From Natranaeroarchaeum sulfidigenes (lineage in GTDB: Archaea; Halobacteriota; Halobacteria; Halobacteriales; Natronoarchaeaceae), in assembly GCF_017094485.1 (NCBI RefSeq), contig NZ_CP064786.1, positions 310,001 to 374,000 of the forward strand: a DNA stretch of 64,000 bases, given 5' to 3'. This document shows, one piece after another, positions 34,583 through 44,101 of this stretch. How positions within the stretch are numbered: the stretch's first letter is position 1; every line of letters begins with the position of its first letter. The notes below the pieces were generated by a model, which was not told where the DNA came from, made no database searches, and saw only the letters and a list, made by a program, of their open reading frames with translations. The translations under genes and the position numbers were made by a program.

Positions 34583-35119
34583 ATGGGTGTCAGGATCCGT
34601 CCAGCACGACCCGAGGACATTCCCGCGGTTCAGCGCGTGGTCAGCGACTCGTGGCGGGCCGCCTACGCCGAACTTCTGCCGCCCGATGCGCTCTCGTTCA
34701 TCGGGGACGAGGAACGGTTCCTTCCTGCGGCGTCGCTGGATCGGGTGATCGAGATGGACGAGCTGTGGTTTCTGGTTGCGGTTATCGACGGTACAGTCGT
34801 GGGTGAGATCCAGTTTGCTACCGGGTCGGAGACACACTCGTTCGTCGCGCCCGACGAAGGCGAGACACAGCTCCAGTCGCTGTACGTCGACCCGGATCAC
34901 TGGCGGGCGGGCGTGGGGTCGGCGCTGGTCGCGTCGGGTATCGAACGGCTGGACGACGACGCGGCCGCCGTGCTCGTCGAAGTACTCAGCGAAAACGCGA
35001 CGGGACGGCGGTTCTACCGCTCGGAAGGCTTCGAGCGAATCGGCGAGCGCGTTCTCGAACTGTTCGGAATTCCCTACCCGTCGACGATCATGCGGCGACC
35101 GCTAGGGGCCGTTCAGTAG
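34583..35119 (+). CDS. GNAT-family N-acetyltransferase
   Basis: A 178-residue GNAT protein: RIRPARPEDIPAVQRVV at the start, LQSLYVDPDHWRAGVGSALV as the acetyl-CoA pyrophosphate loop (Q/R-x-x-G-x-G/A type), and VEVLSENATGRRFYRSEGFERIG as the C-terminal part. It transfers an acetyl group from acetyl-CoA to an amine; acceptor unknown. It is convergent with the PINA-like gene, 10 bp away. Confidence 0.88.
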   Translation: MGVRIRPARPEDIPAVQRVVSDSWRAAYAELLPPDALSFIGDEERFLPAASLDRVIEMDELWFLVAVIDGTVVGEIQFATGSETHSFVAPDEGETQLQSLYVDPDHWRAGVGSALVASGIERLDDDAAAVLVEVLSENATGRRFYRSEGFERIGERVLELFGIPYPSTIMRRPLGAVQ

Positions 35120-35129
35120 TCGCCCCCGA

Positions 35130-36989
35130 TCAGGACGGCGTGACGGTGATCTGCTGTTTGCGGTCGATCGCCAGTTCCAGTTCCTCGGCGATGGCGCTGC
35201 CCCGGGAGACCTGCACCTCGCCGCCACGGCCGACCGTCGCGGTAAACAGGTACTCGCCGTCGGCCTCGACTTCGACGGTCTCTCCGGCCTCGCCGTCGAC
35301 CGGGACGACGATGTGCCGGGACGTGATCTCCGGCTGGACGATCTGGCCGGTGCGATCGGCTGCGGCGGGTGACGTGCCTCCTGCCCCGCCACTTCCGGCG
35401 CTACTGTTTGGCTTTTCGTCGTGGGTTCGCACGTCGATGTCGATTCCCAGCCTGTTCTCGACGTCCGTGATTCGTCCACCGCCCTTGCCGATGACCGAGG
35501 AGATGTCCCGGTCCTCGACGTAGACGACCGCCGTATTCGGTCCCTTGAGATCGACGTCGACGTGGCCCTGCGCGATCGAGCGGATCTCACGTTCGATCTC
35601 CTGTCGGGCGATCCGATCGACGCCGGTCGATTCGTTCTCGCCGTCGTTCAGTGGGACCGTGACGACCTGCCGATTGAACGTGTAGATCTCGTAGGCGGGT
35701 TCGCCGGTCTCGAAGTCCCTGATGACGATCACCGGCCGGGCGAGATCCTCCTCCATCAGGCCGTGGGGAACCTTGACCTCGGTCGTCACGTCGTAGACGG
35801 TGTGGACCTCGCCGTCCTCGATGTAGACGACGGTATCGACGACCTGCGGGATCATCCCGAGCTCGACGCGCCCGACGAGTCGCTGGAGGGCGTCGATTGC
35901 GCGAGTCGCGTGGACGACGCCGATCATCCCGACACCCGCCAGACGCATGTCCGCAAACACCTCGAAGTCGTCGGTCTTTCTGACTTCGTCGTAGATCGTG
36001 TAGTCCGGCCGGACCATCAGCAGGGAGTCGGCGGTCAGCGACATCTGGCCGTCGAGTTCGGTGTACTGGGTGATCTCCGGGCCGACCTGCAGGTCCCGTG
36101 GCTTCTCCATCGTCTTGACCGAGTAATCGCTATCGGCGAGGAATCGAGCGACCGCCTGCGCGAAGGTCGATTTTCCGGCTCCAGGGGAGCCCGAAATCAG
36201 GACGCCGCGTTGCTGTTCGAGCAGTCGATCGCGCAGTTCCTGATCGTACTCGTAGTCGTCCAGATCGGTCTGGACGATCGGTCGGACCGCGGTGATCTCG
36301 ATCCCGTCCGAAAACGGCGGGCGCGCGATCGCGATCCGGTAGTCCCGGAACTGGACGATCGTCATGCCCGGTTCGGAGAGTTCGATGAAGCCATCGGGCG
36401 ATTCCTTGGCACTGCTTTCGATCTCGTTGGCGTACTCTTTCATGTCCGCTTCCGAGAGGATGTCCTCGCGGATCTCCTCGTAGTGCATCTCGCCGATCTC
36501 GCCGCGTTTGGCCATCGGCACGACGCCAGTCTTGAGATGGACGCTCATCGTCAGCTCGTCGAAGTACTCCTCGATCGAGAGCGTCCCCACATCCTCAACG
36601 CGCGGGGAAATGTACTCGACATCCAGCCCTTTCGCCTCGGCGACCTCGCTCTGGACGATGTCGCTCGTGACGAAGGTCGCGCCCATGTCGTCGGCCAGAT
36701 CGCGGATCAGCGCGTCGATCTCGCCCTCGCTGGCGTGGCCGCGCTCGATTGCGTCGGGGCGCTCGCCGACGTATTCGAGCGTGACCTCGCCGCCGTCGGC
36801 CAGTTCAGCCAGCCGCTGCAGTTCGGAGAGACCGTCCCAGCCGCTCTCGATGCCATCGTTCGCCTGTGCTTCCAGCTCGGCGACGACAGCTTCGGGGATC
36901 GAAATCGTGGCCCCGGCAAACGTGTCGTCTTCCACTTGATCGGACACGCGGCCGTCGATGACCACGCTCGTGTCCGGTACAACGTTCAT
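35130..36989 (-). CDS. PIN-domain ATPase of the PINA type
   Basis: A 619-residue protein. It begins with a PIN domain (VVPDTSVVIDGRVSD, D6 and D12), followed by a connector and an ATPase of the VirB11/PilT type with Walker A GSPGAGKST (residues 267-275). A KH-like domain with IGKGGGRITD follows, and a C-terminal beta segment. This is the archaeal PINA family, hexameric ATPases reported to act on Holliday junctions. The start at 36989 is set by the strongly conserved N-terminus. It probably works in recombination or fork processing. Confidence 0.88.
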   Translation of the reverse strand: MNVVPDTSVVIDGRVSDQVEDDTFAGATISIPEAVVAELEAQANDGIESGWDGLSELQRLAELADGGEVTLEYVGERPDAIERGHASEGEIDALIRDLADDMGATFVTSDIVQSEVAEAKGLDVEYISPRVEDVGTLSIEEYFDELTMSVHLKTGVVPMAKRGEIGEMHYEEIREDILSEADMKEYANEIESSAKESPDGFIELSEPGMTIVQFRDYRIAIARPPFSDGIEITAVRPIVQTDLDDYEYDQELRDRLLEQQRGVLISGSPGAGKSTFAQAVARFLADSDYSVKTMEKPRDLQVGPEITQYTELDGQMSLTADSLLMVRPDYTIYDEVRKTDDFEVFADMRLAGVGMIGVVHATRAIDALQRLVGRVELGMIPQVVDTVVYIEDGEVHTVYDVTTEVKVPHGLMEEDLARPVIVIRDFETGEPAYEIYTFNRQVVTVPLNDGENESTGVDRIARQEIEREIRSIAQGHVDVDLKGPNTAVVYVEDRDISSVIGKGGGRITDVENRLGIDIDVRTHDEKPNSSAGSGGAGGTSPAAADRTGQIVQPEITSRHIVVPVDGEAGETVEVEADGEYLFTATVGRGGEVQVSRGSAIAEELELAIDRKQQITVTPS

Positions 36990-37042
36990 ACCCCCGCTTT
37001 GCTCCGCGTGGTGAAAAGGGTTTCAAGCGGCGGACGGCACAG

Positions 37043-37648
37043 TCAGAGCCGGTGGGCGGGCGGCATGCTCTGTTCGCGTTCCGTGCGCTTGCCGCTCCCG
37101 AGCGCCGTTCGCGCTACTCCTCCAAGTCCGACGACCGTGAGCAAGAGCCCGAACGCCGCGCCGACGATCGGGATCAGGGCGAGAACTGCGGCGATTGCGA
37201 CGCCGACGATTAGACCGACCCAGTTGTGATCGACGCCCAGTCGGGCGATAATCGTGTTTCCAAGGGCGATAAAGCCGATCGCGCGGGCGATAAACGTCGT
37301 TCCGAGGACGAGCAGGGCGAGTGGGTACGCAGCCAGCCACCCCAGCATTACCTGCGAGTAGATCCACGCGGACGCGCCGAGCAAAACGAGCGCTACAGCG
37401 ACCAGCACGCCGAAAAACCCGGAGACGAAGGTGCTTCCCCGGGCCGTCTCGATGGCCGAGGTTCCCCAGGAAGGGAACAGGCCGAGGATGGCGATCCCCA
37501 TGAACAGCACCACGCTCGTCTCGATCGCAACCCGTTCGATCAGGGTCAACTCGACGAGTGACTCCGTCGGAACGCTCTGTGCGGCCACAATAGAGGGCAT
37601 CACTGCCAGCAGCCCGACAGCGACGAATCCCCCGACTCGCCAGTTCAT
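37043..37648 (-). CDS. Membrane protein with signal-like N-terminus
   Basis: A 201-residue protein with a cleavable or anchor N-terminal helix (RVGGFVAVGLLAVMPSIVAAQ), then four or more helices (VVLFMGIAILGLF, FFGVLVAVALVLLGASAWI, LALLVLGTTFIARAIGFIALG, LIVGVAIAAVLALIPIVGAAFGLLL). The C-terminal tail is basic. A TATA-like TTTATAATC on the minus strand, about 17-25 nt before the ATG, implies a leaderless transcript. Function unknown. Confidence 0.65.
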   Translation of the reverse strand: MNWRVGGFVAVGLLAVMPSIVAAQSVPTESLVELTLIERVAIETSVVLFMGIAILGLFPSWGTSAIETARGSTFVSGFFGVLVAVALVLLGASAWIYSQVMLGWLAAYPLALLVLGTTFIARAIGFIALGNTIIARLGVDHNWVGLIVGVAIAAVLALIPIVGAAFGLLLTVVGLGGVARTALGSGKRTEREQSMPPAHRL

Positions 37649-37754
37649 GTTCTATACTTGCTCGGTGATTATAAATAACGTATGGTTAATGAAAGAAAAC
37701 CCGAGAGGTGTATGACGTCCGTCGGATGCTACCGGCCATGAGTATCGGCCCCCT

Positions 37755-38690
37755 CTACAGGCTCGCGTCGACGGTGTTGTCCTCGCCGGTCTCCGCGACG
37801 ACCTCGAAGGCGCTCCGGTCCGGATTCTTGATCGTGTACGCGAGCAGACTGGAGAAGCCGTCGGGCGTCGGATGGAGGCCGAGACCGCTTCCTGCACCGA
37901 TCAGCCCCGGCGGCTCGACGCCGAGGCGCTCGTGCCACCATTCGGACTCGAAAAACAGCGAGGCGATCTCCATGTGTTTTGCCTCGTGGGTGAACAGCGC
38001 ACAGTCGTCCCCGAGCAACGGCCAGAGCCCTTCGATAGCGGTCTCGGCCGATGACCGGAGTCCGACATCGAGAAACACGAGCGCGACCGGGTCGTCGTAC
38101 GTGGGGATCGTTGTATCGAAGTAGCCCGGATAGAACGTACAGATCGATGGGTCGCCGTACCGCTCGACGTTCGATTTCGCTTCTTCCAGGGGCGCACTCC
38201 AGGAATCGGCTTCGTACGTGTGGACTCGCTCCGAGGCGACTAGCAGGTGCTCTGTGTCATCCTCGTCCGGATCGGGCATCCCCTCGAAGGAGTCGAACAC
38301 GACCAGTTCGCGGTCACAGAGCCCGGCGACCAGCGAGAGGTTCGCCGTGCTCCCGCCCTTGTAACAGCCACACTCGGTGATAGCTCCCTCGACGTCACGG
38401 GGAATCGACAGGATTCGCGTCGCTATCGCAAGGTGTTCGACAAAGGAAGAGCCAGTCTCGATCGATCGGTTGTTCCGGATCATCCGCGCGATCAGAAGCA
38501 GTTTGTCGGTGAAGCCGACGCCGTACTGTCTGCCGGTCTCACGGGCGAAGTACGTCGAGAGAAGAACGGGGAGACTGAGGACGAGCAGTCCCAGACGGTA
38601 CAGTCGCAAGACCGTATCGAGCAGTGACCGGTTCGCGGTAGCTGGGCGTGATTCGTCGGTCTCCGGTTCCGTTCGCTGTTGGGATTGCAT
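37755..38690 (-). CDS. TylF/macrocin O-methyltransferase-like protein
   Basis: A 311-residue protein with the TylF pattern: ITECGCYKGGSTANLS (SAM-binding loop), LVVFDSFEGMPDPDEDD, VHTYEADSW and VALVFLDVGLRSSAETAIEGLW. Such enzymes methylate sugars or other small molecules. A hydrophobic stretch near residues 28-45 (LYRLGLLVLSLPVLLSTYF) may attach it to the membrane. The start MQSQQRTE at 38690 is chosen because the upstream extension is not conserved. It lies next to a GNAT gene on the same strand, a setting reminiscent of surface glycan loci, but no glycosyltransferase is nearby. Confidence 0.8.
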   Translation of the reverse strand: MQSQQRTEPETDESRPATANRSLLDTVLRLYRLGLLVLSLPVLLSTYFARETGRQYGVGFTDKLLLIARMIRNNRSIETGSSFVEHLAIATRILSIPRDVEGAITECGCYKGGSTANLSLVAGLCDRELVVFDSFEGMPDPDEDDTEHLLVASERVHTYEADSWSAPLEEAKSNVERYGDPSICTFYPGYFDTTIPTYDDPVALVFLDVGLRSSAETAIEGLWPLLGDDCALFTHEAKHMEIASLFFESEWWHERLGVEPPGLIGAGSGLGLHPTPDGFSSLLAYTIKNPDRSAFEVVAETGEDNTVDASL

Positions 38691-38845
38691 TACAGGCTGG
38701 ACGGAGCCAGTGGGGTTTGTAACGAAGGGGTTTGTTACGGTGTGGATCGCGTTACCGGTAGTTACGATGAGGCTAGAACCTCGCTGTCCCATGGATACAT
38801 CCAGCTTACCAGTGGATTGCCCGAGCATCACGCCGGGCGAGGATG

Positions 38846-39958
38846 TCACGTCGTGTCGCGTTCCGCGTAGGTCAGTGTCCAGTTCCCGGCGTCGTCGAGC
38901 GTTCGGTCGTCGAGCGTCCACGAGACGCCGTCGACGGGACGGGAGACCAGTGTACAGCGATGGCCGGAAAACGAGGACAGCGGGAGTCGGTCGTCCGGCC
39001 GGAAGCCGTACGTTTTCAGTAGCTCCGCGGGTACGACCGTCCCCGTGATGGCAATGAGATCAGAGCTTCGATGATCGTCCAAAACGGCATCGAACAGATG
39101 TGAGAGTGCGGTCTCCCACGCCTGCCCGCCGGTCATCGGGACGATATCCACGATCTGTGTGATCGTCACGGCGTCGCTCGTCCGGCGGGTACGGACGATC
39201 AGGGCAGCGACCTGGTCGCCATCCTCTCTGGCAACGTACGTCGATCGGGACCAGACGGGACTGTCAAAACGCCACTCGTAGAACCGACGTGTTCGGTGTG
39301 CGTGGATAGCGTCGGGTGGTCGCCGCTCGTATAACTCGACGAGCTCGTCGACAGCCAGGCCGGGTGTCACTTCGACGTATACGTCGGAATCAGGGTCAGA
39401 TGACGCCCCACGACGGTCGTAGTAGTTCCTGAGCAACGGCCCGAACAGAACGCCGAGGACCCGTGCCACGTCCGAGTTGACGTACTCGGGGGCGAGCGAT
39501 TCGGGATGTTGCACCCGGTAGTACGTTCGCTTGTCGTCGATCTGTCGCCAGCCGAGCTTCTCGTACCCCGGGAGCGATGCCTCGTTCGGGAAGTTGAAGA
39601 AAAAGTCGGCGTTCGTCCCCTGATAGTATTCGATCGCATGTTCAGTCATCCGGGTAAACACTCCACGTCGGCGATGCTCCGGGTGAACCATCGTATCAGA
39701 CGGCTGTAATGCAAGGACAGTACCGCCGTTCGTCCGCATCTCAAAGGCCATGAACGGACGCGCACCGACGACTTCACCGTCGTTGCGGACGACAAACAGC
39801 GGCGTGTGATCTACGTAGGGGTTCTGGCGGTACTTCCAGTCGAGCCAGTCGGCCCCACGGTCCCGGTCCCAGACGAGCGAGTCGAGGGCGAGGACGCCGT
39901 CGCGGTCTCCAGGACGGTACTGACGTATCTGATAGTCCGTGAGAACGTTGCCAGCCAT
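38846..39958 (-). CDS. GNAT-family N-acetyltransferase (long, Eis-like)
   Basis: A 370-residue protein. The N-terminal GNAT domain starts YQIRQYRPGDRDGVLAL and has MVHPEHRRRGVFTRMTEH as the acetyl-CoA loop. A second domain (DELVELYERRPPDAIHAH..., VPMTGGQAWETALS) lies downstream. The length and two-part build resemble Eis-like or polysaccharide-related GNAT proteins. The start at 39958 (MAGNVLTDYQ) is preferred; ATG 39967 is possible. Substrate unknown. Confidence 0.8.
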   Translation of the reverse strand: MAGNVLTDYQIRQYRPGDRDGVLALDSLVWDRDRGADWLDWKYRQNPYVDHTPLFVVRNDGEVVGARPFMAFEMRTNGGTVLALQPSDTMVHPEHRRRGVFTRMTEHAIEYYQGTNADFFFNFPNEASLPGYEKLGWRQIDDKRTYYRVQHPESLAPEYVNSDVARVLGVLFGPLLRNYYDRRGASSDPDSDVYVEVTPGLAVDELVELYERRPPDAIHAHRTRRFYEWRFDSPVWSRSTYVAREDGDQVAALIVRTRRTSDAVTITQIVDIVPMTGGQAWETALSHLFDAVLDDHRSSDLIAITGTVVPAELLKTYGFRPDDRLPLSSFSGHRCTLVSRPVDGVSWTLDDRTLDDAGNWTLTYAERDTT

Positions 39959-40178
39959 TATCTCCACTGGGTCCGTGATCTACATAGTAATCATCGGCGT
40001 AGTATTACAGTGAAATCGGTAGCCGGAGTACCGATCGCTGATGTTCGTGGCCTAGTAGTCGGGAACCTTACCCTACCCGCACCCATAACTGAGTAACGGT
40101 TCACTATCCCGATACGGAACAGCCAGTACGGACCGCCGGTTGCAGGAGATTGATAGGTAGTGGCCCGAAACAAAAGAT

Positions 40179-41693
40179 ATGGCCACGGATGCTGCCGCCG
40201 AGACGGAGCGATCGGAGTACGAACGGTTCCTCGAACGGATTCAACGCTACACGAACGTCGGGAACGCCGCGGGCGTCCTCAGATGGGATCAGGAAGTCGT
40301 GATGCCCGAAGGGGGGACTCCGGCGCGCTCCCAGCAGCTCTCTGCGCTCTCTGCAGTCTCCCACGAGATGCTGACCGACGAGGAGACGGGTGACCACCTC
40401 GACGCGCTCGAAGATGCCGATCTCGACCAAGAACAAACGGCCGTCGTCCGGGAGGTGCGACGGGAGTACGACCGGGCAACCAGCGTCCCGACCGAACTCG
40501 TCGAGGAGATCTCGAAGACCACCAGCGAGGCCCATCCGAAGTGGAAGCGAGCGAAAGAGGAAGACGACTTCTCGATCTTCGCACCGACCCTGGAGACGCT
40601 GGTCGAACTCAAGCGCGAGTACGCCGAGCACGTCGACCCCGACGCCGACCCCTACGCCGTCCTGTTTGCGGAGTACGAGCCGTATCTCGATCTCGGCACG
40701 GCGGATCTCGTCCTGACGCAACTCAGGGAGGAGCTCGTCCCGCTGATCGACGACATTGCCGACAGTGACGCCGATCTCGCTACCAGTGCTTTTTCGGGCC
40801 AGTTCCCGGAGGACGAGCAGGAGTCGTTCGTCCGGGACGTCCTCGACGAACTCGGCTACGACTGGGAGCGCGGGCGGCTCGACACCGCGCCGCATCCATT
40901 TTCGTCGGGGACGCAGTTCGACGCCCGCGTCACGACGCGCTTTGACGAGTCAGACCCGCTCGGTGCGCTGACGAGCACGATTCACGAGTTCGGCCACGCC
41001 ACCTACACGCAGGGGCTGCCCGACGACCAGTACGGAACGCCGCTGGGCCAGTCGCGCGACCTCTCGGTCCACGAGTCCCAGTCTCGCTTCTGGGAGAATC
41101 ATGTCGGGCGCACGCGGGCGTTCTGGGAGCTCATTTTGCCAAAGATGCAAGCGGAGTTCCCCGAACTGAACGACGTGACGGTGGAGGAGGCCTACGAGGC
41201 CGCCAATCAGGTGTACGACGACAACCTCATTCGAGTGGAGGCGGACGAGCTGACCTACCACATGCACATCATCATCCGGTACGAGGTCGAGCAGGCGCTG
41301 ATCAGCGGTGATCTCGACGTCGAGGACGTCCCCGAAGTGTGGAACGACAAGTACGAGGAGTATCTGGGGATCCGACCGGACACCGACGCGGAGGGCTGTC
41401 TACAGGACATCCACTGGAGCCATGGGAGCTTCGGCTACTTCCCCACCTACTCGCTCGGGAGCGTGCTGGCCGCCCAGATCGACGCGACGATGCGGGAGGA
41501 ACTCGACGTCGACGCGCTGGTGCGGGACGGCGAGTTCGACGAGATCATGGACTACCTCAACGAGCACGTCCACGGGCACGGCTGTCTGTACACCACCGAC
41601 GACCTGATCGAAGAAGCCACCGGCGAGCCCTTCACTGCCGACTACTTCGTCGAGTACGCCGAGGAGAAATTTGGGGAACTGTACGACGTTTGA
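40179..41693 (+). CDS. Carboxypeptidase Taq (M32 metallopeptidase)
   Basis: A 504-residue M32 carboxypeptidase. IHEFGHATY holds the HExxH zinc site (H269, E270, H273), and HESQSRFWENHVGR supplies the third zinc ligand. The characteristic helices (RWDQEVVMPEGGTPARSQQLSALS near residue 35 and HIIIRYEVEQALI near 365) are in place. It removes residues from peptide C-termini. ATG 40179 is the only good start. It is a single gene with no partner; the type of haloarchaeal protein turnover it serves is not shown. Confidence 0.94.
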   Translation: MATDAAAETERSEYERFLERIQRYTNVGNAAGVLRWDQEVVMPEGGTPARSQQLSALSAVSHEMLTDEETGDHLDALEDADLDQEQTAVVREVRREYDRATSVPTELVEEISKTTSEAHPKWKRAKEEDDFSIFAPTLETLVELKREYAEHVDPDADPYAVLFAEYEPYLDLGTADLVLTQLREELVPLIDDIADSDADLATSAFSGQFPEDEQESFVRDVLDELGYDWERGRLDTAPHPFSSGTQFDARVTTRFDESDPLGALTSTIHEFGHATYTQGLPDDQYGTPLGQSRDLSVHESQSRFWENHVGRTRAFWELILPKMQAEFPELNDVTVEEAYEAANQVYDDNLIRVEADELTYHMHIIIRYEVEQALISGDLDVEDVPEVWNDKYEEYLGIRPDTDAEGCLQDIHWSHGSFGYFPTYSLGSVLAAQIDATMREELDVDALVRDGEFDEIMDYLNEHVHGHGCLYTTDDLIEEATGEPFTADYFVEYAEEKFGELYDV

Positions 41694-41751
41694 GGTGGCT
41701 CCCGGCGACACATTCTTGTGCGAAGCCACTGTATTCATACTCAAGGAGAGT

Positions 41752-42054
41752 ATGAGCAAATCAGATTCTGAAAAAGTAGTCTCTGTATCTGCACGGGGGC
41801 AGGCCACCATCCCGAAGGAGTTCCGGGAGGAACTCGGGATTGACGCGCCAGGACGCGTCAAGTTTATTCGCACTGAGGGGGGAGAGGTCGTGGTCCGCCC
41901 GATCCGATCGGTGACCGATCTGCGTGGCGTCCTCACGGGGGAGACGGACGACAGGGGTCGTGCAGCGACCGACCGCCTCCAGGACGAGCGCGAACGCGAC
42001 CGCGCCAGTGAGGCAGCTCTGGAGCAGAAGTATGCCGGGGACAGTGATCGATGA
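41752..42054 (+). CDS. vapB: AbrB-family antitoxin (VapB)
   Basis: A 100-residue protein with a swapped-hairpin AbrB DNA-binding domain at the N-terminus (VVSVSARGQATIPKEFREELGI, then GRVKFIRTEGGEVVVRPI). The acidic-basic C-terminal tail would wrap the toxin. The ATG at 41752 overlaps no upstream gene, while the 3' end overlaps vapC in an ATGA junction. It should repress its own operon and neutralise the toxin. Confidence 0.9.
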   Translation: MSKSDSEKVVSVSARGQATIPKEFREELGIDAPGRVKFIRTEGGEVVVRPIRSVTDLRGVLTGETDDRGRAATDRLQDERERDRASEAALEQKYAGDSDR

Positions 42055-42470
42055 GCGGGTATCCGGAGTCGATCGTCTTCGACACCGAACCGCTCGTCGC
42101 GTATTTCTGTAACGAACCGGGAAGCGATACCGTCGAACGCCATCTCGCGGCCGTCGAAAGAGCGAGCGACGGGTATATCTCCGCAGTCAACCTCGCAGAA
42201 CTGCACTACGTTGTCCGGTCAATCGTTGGCAAAGAGCGTGCTGACACGGTTGTCGATGTCCTTGAAGAGAGCGGAATCGAGCGCGTCGACACCGATGAGA
42301 CGTGGCCGACAGCGGCAGGCTTCAAATCCCGGTACTCGCCCGCGCTCGGCGATGCGTTCGCATTGGCGACAGCCGCACATGTCGACGGAACGCTGTTAAT
42401 CGGCGCTGACGACGACTACGACGATGTAGCGGATATCGACCTCGTTCGATTCCGGACGGATGGGGTTTGA
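42051..42470 (+). CDS. vapC: VapC-type PIN-domain toxin
   Basis: A 139-residue PIN domain: SIVFDTEPLVAYF (D11), LAELHYVV (Glu) and GDAFALATAAHVDGTLLIGADDDYDDV (Asp residues). Toxins of this type are RNases. Coupled to the AbrB antitoxin by a 4-nt overlap, it is a standard intact VapBC module, distinct in sequence from the pair at 13486-14024. Confidence 0.92.
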   Translation: MSGYPESIVFDTEPLVAYFCNEPGSDTVERHLAAVERASDGYISAVNLAELHYVVRSIVGKERADTVVDVLEESGIERVDTDETWPTAAGFKSRYSPALGDAFALATAAHVDGTLLIGADDDYDDVADIDLVRFRTDGV

Positions 42471-42572
42471 GATCCGTCCACTGCTAACACCGTGGGCTCT
42501 CTCCTCTGTTCTCTGTAACCACTGGTTGTGCTGGCGTCAGCGTTTAGCCCTCCCCGACCGTACGCCCATCCG

Positions 42573-43496
42573 ATGAACGTCGTCTCCCTGCTCCCCTCAG
42601 CTACCGAGATCTGTTATGCCCTCGGGATCGAGCCAGTTGGCGTCTCCCACGAGTGTGACGTCCCGCCCGGGGCCACCGACCAGCCCTCGATCAACTACGC
42701 GCACGTCGATCCGACAGCCAGCAGCGGGGAGATCGACGCGCAGGTGCTCGAAGCCGAGGCCGAACACGGCGGCGTCTACGGCATCGATGTCGACGCGCTG
42801 GACCGGGCCGACCCGGACCTGATCGTCACGCAGGGGATCTGTGACGTCTGTGCGGTCGACGAGGTGCTGGTGGCCGACGCCATCGAGGAGATCGAGGCCG
42901 ATCCAGAGGTACTGACGACCGATCCCCACAGCGTGGGGGACGTGCTCGACGATATCCGGACAGTGGGCGCGGCGACGGGCCGCGAGGAGCGCGCCGCGGA
43001 ACTGGTTACCGATCTGGAGGCGCGAATCGAGCGCGTCCGGGCAGCCACCGCCGAGGTCAAAGAGCGCCCCGAGGTCGCCATCCTCGACTGGCTCGATCCC
43101 GTGATGGTTGCGGGCCACTGGATGCCCGAGCTCGTCGAGTGGGCTGGTGGGGAGTACGGACTTGCTGACAACGGCCAGCGTTCGACGCCGCGAGAGTGGA
43201 GCCAGATTATAGAGTACGACCCGGACGTGCTGATCGCCGCTCCTTGCGGGTTCGACCTCGAACAGACCTCCGAAAACCAGTCGGATCTGACCGAGCGATC
43301 GGGCTGGGCGGAACTTCGGGCGGTCGAAACGGGTCGTGTCTACGCGATGGACGGCCACCACTATGTCAATCGGCCGGGGCCGCGTCTCGTCGATACCCTC
43401 GAACACCTCGCAGGCGTGTTACACCCGGGCGTGGTGGACGCGCCCCCGGAGGACGTCGCCACGGCCTTTGGCGGGCCCGAACTGCGGACACTCTGA
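42573..43496 (+). CDS. BtuF-like cobalamin-binding protein without signal peptide
   Basis: A 307-residue periplasmic-binding-fold protein: MNVVSLLPSATEICYALG, VGVSHECDVP, PDLIVTQGICDVC, LDWLDPVMVAGHWMPELVEWAGG and a C-terminal VDTLEHLAGVLHP, all marks of the BtuF/FecB vitamin B12-binding group. The N-terminus is already the first beta strand, with no signal peptide or lipobox, so the protein is probably cytosolic. No BtuC or BtuD transporter gene is adjacent. Cobamide salvage or a redox-metal role is possible. ATG 42573 has a CGTTTAGCC box 33 nt upstream. Confidence 0.86.
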   Translation: MNVVSLLPSATEICYALGIEPVGVSHECDVPPGATDQPSINYAHVDPTASSGEIDAQVLEAEAEHGGVYGIDVDALDRADPDLIVTQGICDVCAVDEVLVADAIEEIEADPEVLTTDPHSVGDVLDDIRTVGAATGREERAAELVTDLEARIERVRAATAEVKERPEVAILDWLDPVMVAGHWMPELVEWAGGEYGLADNGQRSTPREWSQIIEYDPDVLIAAPCGFDLEQTSENQSDLTERSGWAELRAVETGRVYAMDGHHYVNRPGPRLVDTLEHLAGVLHPGVVDAPPEDVATAFGGPELRTL

Positions 43497-43544
43497 CCGA
43501 CTGGACTACAAGCCTTTTTCCCGTCGACGCCCCTCGGTACTGGT

Positions 43545-44060
43545 ATGAGCGAACTGACTGCGACGATCCACACGAACCGCGGCGACATCGAGGTCGAACT
43601 CTACGAGGACAAAAAACCCGAGACAGTCGGGAACTTCGTCGGCCTCGCCACTGGCGAGAAAGAGTGGGAAGATCCAGAGACGGGCGAGACGATCGACGGC
43701 GAACCCCTCTACGACGACGTCGAGTTCCACCGCGTCATCGACGGCTTCATGCTCCAGACCGGTGACCCAACCGGTACCGGCCGCGGTGGCCCGGGCTACA
43801 CCTTCGACGACGAGTTCGACGACGAACTCTCCCACGATGGCCCCGGCATCCTCTCGATGGCGAATCGTGGCCCCGACACGAACGGCTCGCAGTTTTTCAT
43901 CACACTGGATGCCCAGCCCCACCTCGACGGGAAACACTCCGTCTTCGGGCAAGTCGTCGACGGGATGGACGTCGTCGAGGAAATCGGCAACCTGCCGACT
44001 GATCGGAACGACAAGCCCCAGAAGGAAGCTGTCATGGAGTCGGTAACGATCCACGACTGA
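43545..44060 (+). CDS. Cyclophilin-type peptidyl-prolyl isomerase
   Basis: A 171-residue cyclophilin: TIHTNRGDIEVELYEDKKPETVGNFV, the active-site run FHRVIDGFMLQTGDPTGTG, then SMANRGPDTNGSQFFIT and HSVFGQVVDGMDVV. It speeds cis-trans isomerisation of prolyl bonds during folding. It appears cytosolic, with no signal. ATG 43545 is well supported. It lies just before a ferredoxin gene. Confidence 0.95.
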   Translation: MSELTATIHTNRGDIEVELYEDKKPETVGNFVGLATGEKEWEDPETGETIDGEPLYDDVEFHRVIDGFMLQTGDPTGTGRGGPGYTFDDEFDDELSHDGPGILSMANRGPDTNGSQFFITLDAQPHLDGKHSVFGQVVDGMDVVEEIGNLPTDRNDKPQKEAVMESVTIHD

Positions 44061-44101
44061 GACCGTAAGCCGAAAGACACTCCGATTCCTGATTCTATCC
44101 A

